Shown: positions 13,835 to 27,214, numbered from the stretch's first letter. The stretch: 64,000 bases of DNA from Margaritifera margaritifera (GCA_029931535.1 JAQPZY010001625.1:3039001-3103000), one strand, 5' to 3'. Numbers and translations are program-made. The notes: generated by a model not told the origin, from the sequence alone.

Positions 13835-14765
13835 GATAACCAAGACATATTTGATTTGTGTGTAATTTTGCCGCTTAATTATTAATTTGGCATGTTTCCA
13901 GATGAGACCGTTTCATTTTTTTGATTAAATGTATAGACTTTAAAAAGACCCATTGCTCACACAGAGTTTAAGATCTTTCATGAACATCAGGCGACTGATC
14001 TTTGTGCGTTGTTTCCTCGGTTGCTCTACCACTTTGGGGTGTCTGATCACTCATTTTGGTGGAATTTCGCGGTATCATAAGTAGTACCGATATTGAGTGC
14101 CAGATAACCTCATCTCGATCTTGCTTTTTGATTTTCACCAAACTTAAAATTATGATCCCTAATGCAATATTGGCAAGAACAATTGTCCTTAGACTGATTC
14201 AAGTACTTACTTTGTTAAAAAATCGATTGGGTGGACAGTTTAATATTTCTATCCCCAGAATGCCAAAAATAGAGATATATGTTGATACACATATACAAAT
14301 CAAGTAATTGGATCAGTTCGCATCATTCTTTATAGCCCAGCGATGCTATTGGAACCTATAACGGCAGTGAACTCCTTTGGCCCAAAGGTACACATTTTTA
14401 ACGGCCGAAGCATGACACAATTGATGACTTATGTAACGCTCCTGGTGAGAAAGACTTAAATGTAACAAGATATGAAAGATATGGCCCTTATCAGAAAATA
14501 TGTTTTAACGTCGCAGACTGCACATCTATAATTAGTACACGCGAAGCTGAGGATGGAAATAGTTGCTATTTAAAAATATAGAATATAGGAACTTATGGTG
14601 ATCCTAAGTAGTGCCAGGGAAATGTATTAATGCAAAATTTGAAACGACAGGTTAAATTGCAAAATGGATCCTACCCCACGGAAAAGATGGTTTCCTTAAC
14701 ATCGACAGCTTGAATGGACTTCTAAATATTTTGCCAGCAAATCCTATTAGTTAGTCTTATATCAG
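13835..14765. other. no recognised gene
   Basis: A plus-strand open frame at 14056-14307 (83 codons) shows no family features. Nothing else is recognised. Confidence 0.4.
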
Positions 14766-14769
14766 ACAT

Positions 14770-15030
14770 GACATGTAGTACGATTAATCTGACGAAAATT
14801 TGATCATGTATTATAATTAGTCCCGCGATAGTCATATTATGTAGTATGATTAAGGGTCCTTTTCATCCCAACTGGGACATAAGGCTGTAACCATCTTCTG
14901 CCATCGGGTCAGTCCTGAGCAATGGCTTGTGCTTCACATGTAGTTATGTAGTATGATTAGTCTGACAATATTCAAATCATGAAGAACGGATAGCCTGATG
15001 ATATTTAGTACGATTATGACGTTCATAACA
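14770..15030. repeat. degenerate tandem/dispersed motif cluster
   Basis: Variants of TGTAGTACGATTAATCTGAC recur near 14774, 14838, 14945 and 15005, often followed by a TTCAAATCATG-like stretch. Spacing is uneven. This is probably an old minisatellite broken by an insertion around 14860-14935. Confidence 0.4.
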
Positions 15031-15173
15031 TATGAATATAATATCAACCGTGTAAACATAGCTTCAAGAATAATTAAATGTTTCCCCACGATGTAGGACT
15101 CTATCCACGTGCGCGGTTAGTAGCTAACTAATTTTAATAATGCATAGCGTTTTCACAATTTTGGACAGTAAAG

Positions 15174-15590
15174 TTGTTCATTGACATAATTAAAATAGCT
15201 AAGAAAGTTACAATTATTGTTTGGTATTCCTTTGTACAGATTATGCTTATATATTCCAATCGTTCAAATCAAAATTCCTCAATTTCAAATGAATCTGCTT
15301 CCACATCCAATCCACCATCCCTGAGTTGTGTATGGCGGATTGTATATTTAATCCTTGTTTTATTTGTGTGCTTCTTTGGTTTACAAACAAGATTATGGTT
15401 TACAAACAAAAGATTAAGAAATAAATTTTTTGCAAATTACACCCTACCTTCATCTTGTGCTTCCATTAAAAGGATATACTTTCTTCGTTATTTGTTTATT
15501 TTGCTAATACTTGACGACTGTGATCAATACCTTATCTACTTGGAATACCTTAGGCAATGTTCGTACGTAAGGCGTGACGTCATCGGTTGA
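15174..15590 (+). CDS. hypothetical ORF, possible membrane protein
   Basis: A 138-codon frame open from a TTG. It contains a Ser/Asn-rich stretch (residues ~28-48) followed by a strongly hydrophobic segment (IVYLILVLFVCFF, residues ~56-68) and a second one (FLRYLFILLIL) near residue 103. No family is recognised and no promoter or splice context is apparent. It could be a chance frame in AT-rich DNA, where codons for Ile, Leu and Phe inflate hydrophobicity. Confidence 0.2.
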   Translation: MFIDIIKIAKKVTIIVWYSFVQIMLIYSNRSNQNSSISNESASTSNPPSLSCVWRIVYLILVLFVCFFGLQTRLWFTNKRLRNKFFANYTLPSSCASIKRIYFLRYLFILLILDDCDQYLIYLEYLRQCSYVRRDVIG

Positions 15591-16582
15591 CTTGTATTAT
15601 TAAACGTTAGGTGTGTTTCTTAATTGTATTTCTTGACAGACGAGGAAAATAATCCCACCTATTAATAATGAACTCCCCCTGGGTCTATCTGAACTTGATC
15701 CTAAACGAAGGGGCAAAACAAATTATAAGCGAATATTTGTTCAACTTGATAAGTACAATATGTGGAATTATAATTTTATTCAGCGAATTGGCCATGAGCA
15801 AAAAATACATATGTATTTAATTGTTTTATAAAAGTTGAAGGTGGGTCCTTTGATACACACTAAAAACAAATGCAACATATTTACAAGCATTCAGTCAATA
15901 CAGGAGACTATATACTTTCATGTACATACACGCGTGACATACATATTCATGTCCACATATATCTTCATATATGCCTATATAGTATCATAAATTATGTTGT
16001 CCAGTAATTTAGACAAGACGAAGTCAGTAATTTACACTCAAGAACTCAAATATAAAATAATCGAGCTAGTGCATTCCAATAACCAATAAGCGGGCAAGTT
16101 CATATCAACCAAAAATACTGCAATACAAAATAATATTAATCAAAGCTTGTTTGTGAAGACAATCCAAGAGACTGCAATGTTAGCGTTACGTAGCTAATGC
16201 TTGCTTTTCCCGCCAGTTATCCACATCCTCCTATAATTTGGACCAAACGAAGCCAATAATTACAGCACTCAAGCTATAGAAGAACAACACTTAGAAAATG
16301 ACGAACAAGACTATGTTGATCAAAACTAATGATTACATAATACGATGATTTTGTAAAATAATTTATTCTGTATAAATCCATGATCCCAGTGCAAGGGAAG
16401 ATCTAACTCCTAGTAAATCTCCATTGTCACTATACATTCCAGTAATTCAAACTAAATTAAGTCAGAACGTCAGGATTATTAATATGTAATTAAAAAAAAA
16501 AATAAAACCTCGTGTACTTAAGTGATAGTATATATGTACGTTTGCCATTGTATTATCATCCGACTGAGTGATAAAAAGTAAA

Positions 16583-16663
<81 letters not shown>

Positions 16664-17524
16664 GATAGAGAGAGAGAGATGTTACATAAGTGAATAAGGT
16701 AATATGTTTTTGACCAAGCAGCTACCATCCAATCAACATATATTAGGTGTATGCATCTTACCGTTATTTTTCCAAGTATTAAGAACCAATGATAAAGTAA
16801 TGATTGTTAAATTTTTTATTAAGAACGATCAAATGTTTAGTCAGTAGATCAACTGTTTAGTAGCTTGGTAGCTTTCAGTAAATATTGTCATTATCAAATC
16901 TTGTCAGATGTACATACAGTACTTCTCATTACGCAATCTACTTATATTTGACATTTCTTGACCTTGAGCACGCAGCAAGTCAGACATAGCATACATGTGC
17001 TTTACTGTGATATAAACAACTTATATTTACGTTTTATCATACAGAACGAATAATATTTAGAATCAATTAATTTACCACAGAAGACTGACAAACTTAGCAC
17101 CAAAGATTTTACCACAAACCGCTATTTAAAAATATTATTATGCACATCTAATGAGCCTTTGGTAGATTCACGGCTCTTGTATGATATGTTATCAGGACGT
17201 CAGTACTGTTTGATGGGAAGTTGAGAGTCTTAATCAGGTCTTATTATGGGCTGAAATAATGCATTTTATTGTGTTACTACAATACTGAATACACAGTTGA
17301 TGGTAATATGTGTTCGGGGCCCGTTATGAAAACTAATAATGTGAATGTCCAAACATATGTGTTACTAAATTGGAATATGGTGACTATTTTAATAGTTGGA
17401 AGAGAGAAGAAAATAGTGTATGAATGACTAAGAGTCACGACGGCCTTAAATAATATTGTACTATTTATTTTGTCAAAAAAATGATTTTTTTTGTTGAAAA
17501 CACGGACATTCATTACTGTCTTAT
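15591..17524. other. no recognised gene
   Basis: AT-rich sequence. Apart from the (AT)n microsatellite at 16.6 kb, no supported feature on either strand. Confidence 0.45.
16581..16675. repeat. (AT)n microsatellite with (GA) tail
   Basis: AT repeat with a CATA interruption near 16607, ending in a short GA tract. Confidence 0.97.
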
Positions 17525-17930
17525 TTGTAGTCCAATAAACCTATTGATCAAATGGAAAATCAGAATACACGCTTCAAACAATCACAAATGTCCAAATATA
17601 ACGAAATCGATGCTGATATTTTAGTAGAGGAAACAACAAATTAAAAGGACACAACCAAAAAATAATTACTTGTAAATGTGGAAAAATATTAACAAGACGC
17701 TTATTGTTCAGTCATAAAAAGTACATTTGACGCTGATTTTTTAACTGGAAAATATTATTATAAAAGGCGAAAAATGTTACACTGACATATTAATTGAAAA
17801 CAATAGCACTATAATAAATGGTGAAACATTTGACTTGATACAAGCATACCAAAATCTGAAGAAAGTCTACAACCTATTTTAATCCGTTTTGAAACTAGAA
17901 GAAAACATAAAATAATTATTGATCAAAAAA
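17525..17930 (+). pseudogene. Cys-rich segment upstream of Polinton PolB (copy 2)
   Basis: Nucleotide similarity to 1.64-2.03 kb is obvious by eye: shared CCAAAAAATAATTACTTG near 17656 and AGCACTATAATAAATGGTGA near 17805. The translation reads ITCKCGKILTRRLLFSHKKYI, which keeps a His that copy 1 has lost and so supports a C-C-H-type zinc motif. Several stops and frameshifts. This is a second insertion or an old duplication of the same element. Confidence 0.6.
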
Positions 17931-18022
17931 AAAAAATTATCACAAGGATTCTAGGAGACTAGTTTAGAAAGCCAGAGAAGAAACTAATCAGTATTTAACT
18001 TTTTTAAAGAAATTGAACTGTT

Positions 18023-18023
<1 letters not shown>

Positions 18024-18085
<62 letters not shown>
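18024..18085. repeat. compound microsatellite (AT)n(GT)n
   Basis: About 24 bp AT then about 38 bp GT, inserted between the two parts of the Polinton remnant. Confidence 0.97.
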
Positions 18086-18086
<1 letters not shown>

Positions 18087-18179
18087 GATAGTCTGCATAG
18101 TTGTAGATTTAGATCAATAAGAGGAAATGCCAGACTGGATACAAAAATTAAGAAGCATGCCTTATTGTACAAAATAATG

Positions 18180-18870
18180 AAAATACATGTTTTTGTATGC
18201 AACATAATCTATAATAAACCAACCAAGAGATCACCCGATTAGGTCAGAAAATTATAACCTTGATACATCTATATATATATATATATTGGCTTTAAAAATG
18301 TCAAAAATACGGAAATATGAATTTAAATATATCTGACAATGTATATGTACCTGTAGACAAACTTATAAGACCAGTTAGAATAATAGAAAGAGAAAGAGGC
18401 ATGTATATATTATCACAATGAAAAAGAAACAAATTATAATTATTGTGGAATAAAGGCTTTATCAAACTTAGTATCTTCCTAAATCAACAAGGATGAAATA
18501 CAAATAATTGTGTAAGAAGCGACTGAATCATTTTCAGTCTTATTTAAATTATTTGAACATAAAATAGTATGCACATAAATATAAATATACTGCCAGAAAA
18601 GGATTCCGTGGTAATTTTTAACAACTACCAACGTATACTACAGGTTCCTTTTATTCTATATCATGAACTTGAAAGTATTGTAAAGCCAATACGTAATTGC
18701 ATAGAAAACTCAAATACATTATGGAGAAAACAACAGCAAAGTACACAATAGCAGGATTTTGCCTTTGCCTTAAATTAATTTGCAAAGCTTGTGATCCTAT
18801 ATATTACAGAGGAACAGACTGCATAAATACATTTATGAAAATTTGCAATCATTTGCAGAAACTTTTATGA
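18180..18870 (+). pseudogene. Polinton DNA polymerase B, N-terminal remnant (copy 2)
   Basis: It parallels copy 1 (2.54-3.18 kb): NYCGIKALSNLVSS near 18440 and NNYQRILQVPFILYHELES near 18620. The exonuclease DFE motif has decayed to HELE here. Past the end of copy 1, a shifted frame continues with FCLCLKLICKACDPIYYRGTD (about 18755-18820), which fits the family's FCYY...LYRG segment. The polymerase catalytic palm is absent. Multiple frameshifts; certainly non-functional. Confidence 0.75.
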
Positions 18871-18933
18871 ATAACTAAGACCAATAAACGCTGCCAAAAT
18901 GATCGTAACTGATAAACATTAAAAGCACTGTAC

Positions 18934-18937
<4 letters not shown>

Positions 18938-19003
<66 letters not shown>
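18938..19003. repeat. (AT)n microsatellite
   Basis: About 66 bp of AT repeat. Confidence 0.97.
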
Positions 19004-19007
<4 letters not shown>

Positions 19008-19194
19008 ATATTACTGAAGAAGTTACCACAAAGACCCTAAGAAGTAGTCTCTACCACCGATTATAAAGTAAGAAATCATTATCTCTTAAATGGAAAATAC
19101 TGAGATCCTACACATACAAAGTGTAATTACAATTATACATATACAAAACATGTTCCACTCCTTATTCATATTTTGTCTGGATTGAATTTTTGTT

Positions 19195-19341
19195 TGTGCC
19201 ATTTTAGGTGAGTTTCTGCACATTCCAGCCAGAGTAGTATGTGTAAACGTCTCAAAAAAGCAGAGTCAAGTATAACTGAATTTGCATTCCATAAGAGTTC
19301 TTATTCTTTCTATTACGTGTTTGCAATCGTTTTATTCTTTG

Positions 19342-19377
<36 letters not shown>

Positions 19378-22010
19378 CGACTTTATACTTTGTATAGTTT
19401 AAATCCTTTCTTTATATGCTGTGTTTGCATAATGGTGAGACATGTATACACATCATTTGAGTCATCGTTTCAATGTTATATTTTGCGAAATCCTCAATAA
19501 TAGCAATACAATTTTTGTTCATATTGTTTGGAATTGTAAAATATAGAATGCTTGAGATTGTTAACATTTATTTTAATTTAAAAGTAGTAAATATGAAATG
19601 TAGTATTACTAGGAATTTATTCTTATTATTTTGTCATGACTGCATGTGAGTATAATAATATGTTTGCTATTATAACGGTTTGTTGCTGCCCTGCAACAAA
19701 TATTTTTGGAAAGGCATTATTCATATTCTGAATGTTATAAAACTTGAATTTTCGGTATTTATGGTGCAACATTAGAAATAGTGTATTTATTTAAACAGAT
19801 GCGCACCGATTGATGTTATACAGAAATATTGGCTTACTGCTGCAGTTCACGTATACTCGGCTGCTTCTGGTTAATTCGTTATTTGATCATTAATATAACT
19901 TTCTATGATAATTCAGAAACAGTTGTTCAAGGAAAATATAAAGTTGGTATTCCATAATAAATATTTAGCATAAAGTACAATAATTTTGTATTTTGTTTTG
20001 CTGGTGTAATTTATATTTAAAATGTTGTTTTTATTTAGCAAAACACAAGTTTATATCCATCCTGGGAGTTCTCTTCTCTTCGTTATAGTCAATCCTGATG
20101 ACCCCTGGCAAACTCCGAAAAATGTAACAACCTATTCAGAATTCCCTCATTGAAGTGATACTTCTGAAGTCACTATGATGAAGAGAAGGTCAACATGCTC
20201 TCATGAGGTTTCACCGTTCGGTCTGGACAATTGTCCTCCCAAAATGTCCTTGTCATGAGAACACATCTTTCAGGATCAATGAACGATGAAACAATTTCTC
20301 CACACCACTTTATGGATCAATCGGTCCGATGCACAAATCACTGCGTAGTAGAATTATCGGCAGACTGGAACGTATGGTCACAGTATGAGGCATTGATTAT
20401 ATTGTATTTACTCTCAAAAATAATAAAGTTGCTTGATACCGTTTGGAATTGGCAAAACAAAAAATAGGGTTTGGGGTGGTTGAAAGCCATGGTGGTGATT
20501 TATGAATATATAAATTTGCAGTATTGACTAGATTGACTTTTCCTCCTTCTAAATGAGGACGAATTTGAATGATAAATAATGGAAAGCGGTTTGGGTTTTT
20601 AAGCGTTCAATGGTTGATATTTGAGCGTAAAGATGACAATATATGCCGGGTTATATGGATTAGAGAGTAATATGTTAGTATTTGCCCCTGTATAGAGGCT
20701 TCTTGATGGGAACGTTCTAAATGCTTGCAGACAAAAGTCAAAGTTCCTGCAATCTGTTCCTTACACCATCGATCTATTGTCAAGTCTGGATCATACTGAA
20801 GTATTACATAACGGGATAAATACCTTATGGTCTGCTTCGTAATATGTGTTTGAGAAGGCTCATATTAAATACGGGGTATTTATACATTTGCCCCAGAGGT
20901 ATCTAAGTAAAGTAATACAACTTTTCAAATATTAGCGAATAGTTAAAGGCAGAGTTATGCAAGTCCCAGATTGAGTACGAATGTCAAGGGTCATGTCTGT
21001 TAAATAATATCACGTAAATGTTTTATAACATCGATACATACACTGTATCATAACAAGTTATTGTGTAGCCTAATCCATCTCCCTAAGAAAAAGAAAATAC
21101 AAAAATGTAAAAACATGATCAGTGCTAAATATATAAGAACAAACTTGTGCTTTGTTATGTGACCACAGTCTTGTACCACTTTTATGACAATGATATTAGA
21201 CCACTATCGCTGTATCTATCTGCTGCTGGATGGCCAAAACATATTTTGTTTTTTCAACCATCCACCACCCCATATTCCCTTTCTGTATTACAGCTGTAAA
21301 TAACCATCGTCAGATTTGGACACAATCTTTAGTTTTGGACATATCAAACTACATGCTTAGATTGCTTTTCAAAATTTAGTAAATGGTGGTGTGGGTTTAT
21401 AATTGGATTAATTTGATAATATCTATCCCTACTTGACAAAAACTCCGATTCTGAAAGATCACATGAAAGGGTCAAAACATTAGTTTGCCTCGTGCTAAAA
21501 CGCAGTAGTCCCAACCAAAATGTGGTGCATATTAGGAAATAATTATATTGATATATACGAAGTATGCAAAATATTTTATTCTATATGAAAACAACAGAAT
21601 AGGACAAATATTTTGCATGAAATTGGAAGAGTGGAGTTCGGTATGCGGGATGGGATGATGTATGGCAAAAACGGAAAAATCCACTCTCCGACTATCTTGG
21701 ACTGGGAGAGTAAGAGAAGAAAGCTGAACTTAACGTCAAAACATAGATATGGTAGCCATTGGGGGTTGGTATTTAACATTGTCAGTCGGTATGGAAGTCA
21801 TAGGTGAATTTATCATTAGGATGTCACTTTGGGGGTCCTACGGGAATTTAACATTGAATCCAAAACATATCCTTAATACCCGGATTGAGCGTCAAACTCA
21901 TTTATGATATAAGATATCACGTAGCTTTTTTTAAAGCCAAGATTTCCGCCAGCGTCAGGAGATTTAGGTCAAAAGTCAAAGGTCACGACTTTTCGCAAGA
22001 CTGAAAGTAT
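19195..22010 (+). repeat. interspersed repeat R3, copy D (longest)
   Basis: This is the most complete copy, about 2.8 kb, holding segments shared separately with copies A, B and C, all in the same orientation. Landmarks are GCACATTCCAG (19219), GAGTTCTTATTC (19293), TATCCATCCTGGGAGTTCTC (20054), TTTGCCCCTGTATAGAGGCT (20681), CTTATGGTCTGCTTCG (20826), GTATGCGGGATGGGATG (21641) and GATTTAGGTCAAAAGTCAAA (21961). An AT microsatellite interrupts it at 19346-19375. No coding frame is conserved, and no terminal repeat was found. It may be a non-autonomous DNA element or untranslated parts of a larger one. Confidence 0.7.
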
Positions 22011-22670
22011 ATGTTTTATCAAGTCATGACCGGCATTAGATTTTACGCAACTAAAGTTTTTTTTGCGAATGCACAGTGGAATATAAAGAGCATAAGCAAT
22101 GAATATAAATTTTCCGCGTGCCCAAAAGAAAAATTGTAAACGAAATAAATGTACACAAACGCACCAAAGAATAAAAGGTACAACAATTTAAACAAAGACA
22201 AAAATGTACCACAAATATGTTACCAAGGTAACATTTCAAAAGTAAAATATATTTTTAAAAAATCATAAACAATACATACAAAGTCAATTTCTAGATAGAC
22301 AAACTTATTCATCCATATAAACAAATACACATACATACAGTCATACAGCCATACAAACCTAGAAATTTGCATAAAAACGTACATGCATATATCCAACCCT
22401 ACTTATCCTAAGTGTGGTGAAGGGAAAGAGTATGAATGCTGACACGTACACTCACACTCAAACATACTATCACAAACACATATGGTAGAATACACTAATA
22501 ATGACGTTAGAATGGAGAATTAAGTTTTTCTTGAAGATAAACATATATAGACTTAGACAGACATACAACAAAGATAAACACATAGTTTGGTAGTATAGAG
22601 TAGTATCTCTGTTTCTAGAGATTTGAGTGGCAAACAAAGGACGTGTGGATGTGGTGGAATTAGGTGGTTA

Positions 22671-22765
<95 letters not shown>

Positions 22766-23200
22766 CAAATGTTCCTCTGGTTCTTGGAACGGCTTGGAAC
22801 ACCTTTAAGTGTTTCATCTCCCAAATGAGACAAATAGTCTTAAATTAGGCTCATTTGCCTCCACTTCCCAATCCTGGTTTCTGGGTATGATGGATGCCGG
22901 CTCCCTTTGTACCAGTTGCTGTTGTTGCTGTTGCTGTTGATGATGCCAGTGTTGAATATGTGTCTCTACCTGTCGCTGGATCCTCTTATTATCAACCCAA
23001 GTGTATTTCTTTTTTACGACTTTCCTCTTTCACAACATCTCTCATAATTTCCATGGTCATCCAAAATGAATGCATTACCCTCTTGCGTCGTCTATATTTG
23101 ATAGAGCTCCAACTCTTCAACTATGTCTCGGAGGTGCTTCAACCTCTCTAGAGAGACTAAATCTTCAATGGGTCTTGCACTGATGTTCAGGTTCATTTGT
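22011..23200. other. no recognised gene
   Basis: 22010-22270 may be the tail of R3. On the minus strand around 22910-22950 a CAG/CAA run would encode about eight Gln, and 23100-23150 could encode a short helical stretch, but there is no continuous frame. Nothing else is supported apart from the microsatellite listed. Confidence 0.4.
22674..22763. repeat. compound microsatellite (TATC)n(TA)n
   Basis: About nine TATC units pass into about 52 bp of TA. Confidence 0.97.
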
Positions 23201-23204
23201 TTTC

Positions 23205-24040
23205 GTGAACGAGTCAACAATGATTGGCACGACTGTTGTACGCACCACTGTATGTGCTATAAGCGCAGACGTGGAAGAAAACACCATTGACGAAACACGC
23301 GGACACCTTCCCCTTACACAAAAAAAGATCAACATAAAAAAACTAACCCTAACCAACGCAGCTTCCCTGCAGCAGCTTCCACGTAGAGACCCATCTGCTA
23401 TATTTTTACTGTTTGATGAAGTTCGTGCCAGAATTAGGAAATTCATAGGTGCACCTAAGGCCGCCCCCGTCTCAGCATTTATGGTTATGTCTTTTGAGGT
23501 CTAAATGTGAGAAACATTTTAGTAGATTTCAAATTCGACATTACTGCCCACTGGTAGTTTGACAGATGTATCGCTGTTGATCTAGGTGTTTCATTGTCGG
23601 GGATCCAGTTACATTAAAACGCCAAAGTTGATACCGAACAAATGTGTGGTCTACGCACAGAACACAGACGACAGATGCTTTGAATCGTCTGTTCTATCAG
23701 CCCTTCACCCAGCTGACGACCACGTCTATCGAACGATGCAAAATAAAGAATATACAGGAGCATTGAACATTACAGTTTCCAATGCAGGTAATTAATTTAT
23801 GTCGTTGTTTGAGTGACAGAACCCATTCCTGTCAGTCAACGTGTTTGGCTGGAGTGAAAGCCTGTATCCTATCAGAATTTTAAAAATCCACATAGAACAC
23901 GAGATCGACCTCCTGTTACTGAGTAACGAGACTGACGATGAGAAAAAACGCTATTATATATGGATCAAACTCTATGTGGAATGGTATTCAGAAACAGCAA
24001 AAATAACAACAGCAACAAACAAAAAAAAACATTGACGAGA
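23205..24040 (+). pseudogene. Polinton DNA polymerase B, N-terminal remnant (copy 3)
   Basis: The middle frame (23586-23792) reads GSSYIKTPKLIPNKCVV, then QNTDDRCFE and SALHP, matching the Polinton PolB N-terminal pattern GSSYI.LP..I..KKA.IN.QN.DD.CF.W. After a break, the next frame (23841-24032) reads NVFGWSESLYPIRI and EHEIDLLLLSNETDDEK, matching the family's NVYG.E....P.RIS ... IDLLL. The frame 23205-23501 upstream may be the preceding part but has no diagnostic motif. The exonuclease and palm domains are missing. A ~60-bp piece near 23283 recurs imperfectly at 24013, a local duplication. This copy is closer to the family consensus than copies 1 and 2, so it is a different lineage. Confidence 0.8.
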
Positions 24041-25319
24041 CACGCAGACACTATCCCCTTAGAAAGAAAAAGATCAACAGAAAAAATGAAACTAGCATTT
24101 AAAATAACTTAAAAAACATGTTTCGTCAAATGACCAGAAAGAAAGATAAAATTTAAAATAAACTATTTTTTGTTTTGGAATAAGCCCGGGTTTTCTAACC
24201 AACTAATTGAGGATTAGGACAGCCCTCCTCTTCATATACAATATTTTTAAACAAAATCAAATGCAAATATAACCACAATAATTTAAACATGATCGTATTT
24301 ACAAATGTGAAAATGTTCATAATGATACAGGACATTTTCTTTATTCTCAATAAAAGAGATACTACTCAGTCATTGCCAAATGAAAAAGATATAAAAAGAT
24401 ACAAACAACCATCCAAAACAGGTTATATATATATATATATATATATTATCCGCAAATCAATTGCAGTAAATAGTCGTCCGATCTGCAAAAAAATGCGGAA
24501 ATAACGGGAAAGATAGCTGAGTGCGCACATAGTGAAGCATGCAGACATATCATGACATAAAACACTAAGTGCATTGGATATGGACTGTGCTTGTCGTAAA
24601 ATAAAAATATATATGATTTTTATTAAAAAGGCATCGGACGATTATTTACTGCTAATGCATTTTAAAAATGTAAAACGTGTATCTTACTATATCATTAGTT
24701 ACAAGCTTCATTGTATATTTGTTTTATTTTTATTATTACAAGACAGTGGACCGCTTAAGCGTAAGAAAGTATGCCCATCTGCAATGTTGAAAATAACAAA
24801 TCAAGAGTAACACAATAAAGCATCTACAGTTTGGGTTAAACAGTGACTCGTGCCAGTGGAAAGGCATAGACGAATTAAAAAAGTACAAGTAGGCGCTCAC
24901 TTTGGAATGCTTTGCTAATCAGAACGCATCGACCTTGAGTTAATCATTGGAAGAAAAAAACATAATCTAAATACTTTTACATCCTTATGATTATATGGTT
25001 TTATGTTTGCGATATTCAGGGTGACACATGATAAGATACAAAACGAACTTAAGAATATCGTCATATTGCAGATACAAATTGGTTAAGAAACACCAAATCC
25101 CCGAAAACAATAAATTCAATAAGCTCTCCAAAAAAGTTTCTGTTTATGTTTTTATGTTTAAATGTTGTCAAGGTAAAAGGTCAGAACTATTGCAACAAAA
25201 CCTCTTACGTATCTTTTCATTTTATTTTCAGTCACTCTGCATTTTTATGGGAAAAACATAGTTTCTGAACAAGCTAAGACACTATATATACGATGCACAG
25301 CTTCAATGTACCATAGTTT
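24041..25319. other. no recognised gene
   Basis: AT-rich spacer between polymerase and integrase remnants of copy 3. Frames at 24574-24807 and 25028-25258 have no recognisable motif. An AT microsatellite lies at 24424-24447. Confidence 0.4.
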
Positions 25320-26225
25320 TGCCGTTACAGATTCAAACAGATAATGTCTTCCGAGTCTCACTTGCCTTCGTAGAACCGAAGTTACAAAGATGTGTTTGTG
25401 TCATCGATGTGTTCTCAAAATCAGCTTCCCTCGTCCCTTTGAAATCCAAAACCGGTTCGGAGTTAGTGCGGGCTTTGAAAATCGTCATGACACAAAGTGG
25501 TCAACACCCTCTGGATAGTAAACATAGAAAGACACTTAATTTCTAAATAAAAAAATGAGACAGAACGATGCATTCATATTTACACAACTGAAAATCCTGA
25601 AACCAATGTCAGTGTCGTGGAACGTATTCAAAGAACCTTATCAGAACGTATGTGGAAATATTTTACACATCAACATATATTCAAATACATAGATATGTTA
25701 CCACGTTTGGTGAAATACAGAAGAGTGTTATCACGTCTGGTTAAATTCGACAATCAATTGCATCATCCAACTATTGGATGTGGCTGAGAAGAAGTGATTA
25801 CCCAAAACGAAGTGGCAGTGTTTGATCGCTTGCTTGGTAATTCAGAGGGATCCAAAAAGAAAGAAGTGTTAAATACAGGAGATTGATTCACATCGGATAA
25901 AATAAAAGCACTTTTGACTGGGGATATTGACCTAGCTGGGCGAGAGAAGTGTGTCGTGTCACAGGACACTGCTTCGACGTCTTCCGTCTGTCTGTAAGTT
26001 GAAGATATGAACGGAGAAGTTTGAAAAGGATTTTTTTACATGCTAGAGTTACAACGAGTGACCAAACAAGACGACGACATGTACGATACCGAAATCAATT
26101 CTCGGTCAAAAAACAAGTAAGTTGAGGAAACGTTGTATCCATGAAGACACAGTACGTTGGAGAGGATATCCAACCAGTTTCGATTCTTCGATTTAAACAC
26201 CGTCAACGACCATAAAAAGAAGAAA
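25320..26225 (+). pseudogene. Polinton integrase remnant with chromodomain (copy 3)
   Basis: The first open frame (25319-25543) reads CVIDVFSKSASLVPLKSKTG, the second half of the rve core's first strands. A frame change later, VVERIQRTLSERMWKYFT (25615-25670) carries the catalytic Glu context, then FKYIDMLPRLVKY. Further on are a short GYxPSWAxE-like segment near 25925 and a MNGE element near 26008. Then a chromodomain-like fragment, RWRGYPTSFDSS, lies near 26158-26195. Frameshifts and stops are spread throughout. The N-terminal zinc part is not seen. It lies downstream of the polymerase remnant and directly upstream of capsid genes on the same strand, a plausible Polinton gene order. Confidence 0.8.
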
Positions 26226-26239
26226 CGTTCATGAACTTC

Positions 26240-27165
26240 TCTTTAAACATTGTCACACTTTTCTACTTCATTCCTCCAAGAACCACATAAACAAGAAACA
26301 ACAACAACAGTGAATGTGGTGTGGAGAACGTGTCCCTAAAAGCAAATCGTCTCTTGTATGTCACATCGTCGTAATGTATTTGTGTCATTGGGGCAGTTGT
26401 TGCAGACATGAGTTTGCAACAAGGCAATAAATATGTATATATCATTTTACGCAGCAATTGCATTGCTTATCGTCTCTCCAATCCCTGGTGGATAGATTAT
26501 GAGAGTAGCAACGTCATGGACAAAGGCATTAACATTACTCATAACTAACATAAGCGAGGTCACAGCAACCATTTGGAACCGTTGGAAAGTCATATTTTCA
26601 TTTCAAAAACCACAACAACAGTCGAACTATGAGTAATCGTTGGAATGTTTCCAACGATCAGTTTTGCAAGGCACTAACAAAACCCCAACAAACCTGTACT
26701 GGTCGAGTACCATCCACTCTTTTACCGTCTCAAAATCGATTTTTCGGAGAGCAAGACAAAAACTATTGCAAAAAACTAAAACGGTGTCTATCAACTTTTA
26801 CCCAAGTGTGCTTGCAGTTCTGGCTGGAAACATAACCATCGCTCCAAAAAAGACACCAATACCAATATCACATTTTTCAAGTACTTTCGAAACCACATCA
26901 AATTGAGCTGTGGACACAATTTGATAATTGTGTACCCCGATATAGTCGAGTACAACATCGTAGAATCACAAAGTGGATTCTGCAATTAGTTTTACCAATG
27001 AAGAATTAAACAATTATCATGTTCATCGAGAATGTGTGCATCCCCATAATCTTCCTGTCAGTAAACCGTATATTGACAGTGTGAATATTGGTATATAAGG
27101 AGATCTCGGACAAAATATTATATACTCCAAGGGAAAAGTTACCCTAAAACTACATTTTCGATACG
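26240..27165 (+). pseudogene. Polinton penton-like minor capsid protein remnant
   Basis: Polinton penton proteins are single jelly-roll capsid vertex proteins. The clearest match is at the 3' end (27060-27165): YIDSVNIGI, then GDLGQNI and KGKVTLKLHFRYDS, the typical C-terminal strand pair (IDxxxIxIxxDxGxxIxFxxGKVxLxLHFR). Earlier, near 26905-26955, GHNLIIVYPDIVEYNIV fits the LFVYCDIVEPQIVGD strand of the family. The N-terminal half (26240-26880) is spread over three frames and only weakly recognisable. It follows the integrase remnant by a few bases on the same strand. Confidence 0.7.
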
Positions 27166-27214
27166 ATTCTCGACTGAGTTATAACCCGTGTGTCCTGTGT
27201 ACCGAGGAGAAGTT

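Noticed and set aside
23165..23446. 93-codon minus-strand frame
   Set aside because: Antisense to a plus-strand stretch leading into clear PolB motifs; no domain of its own.
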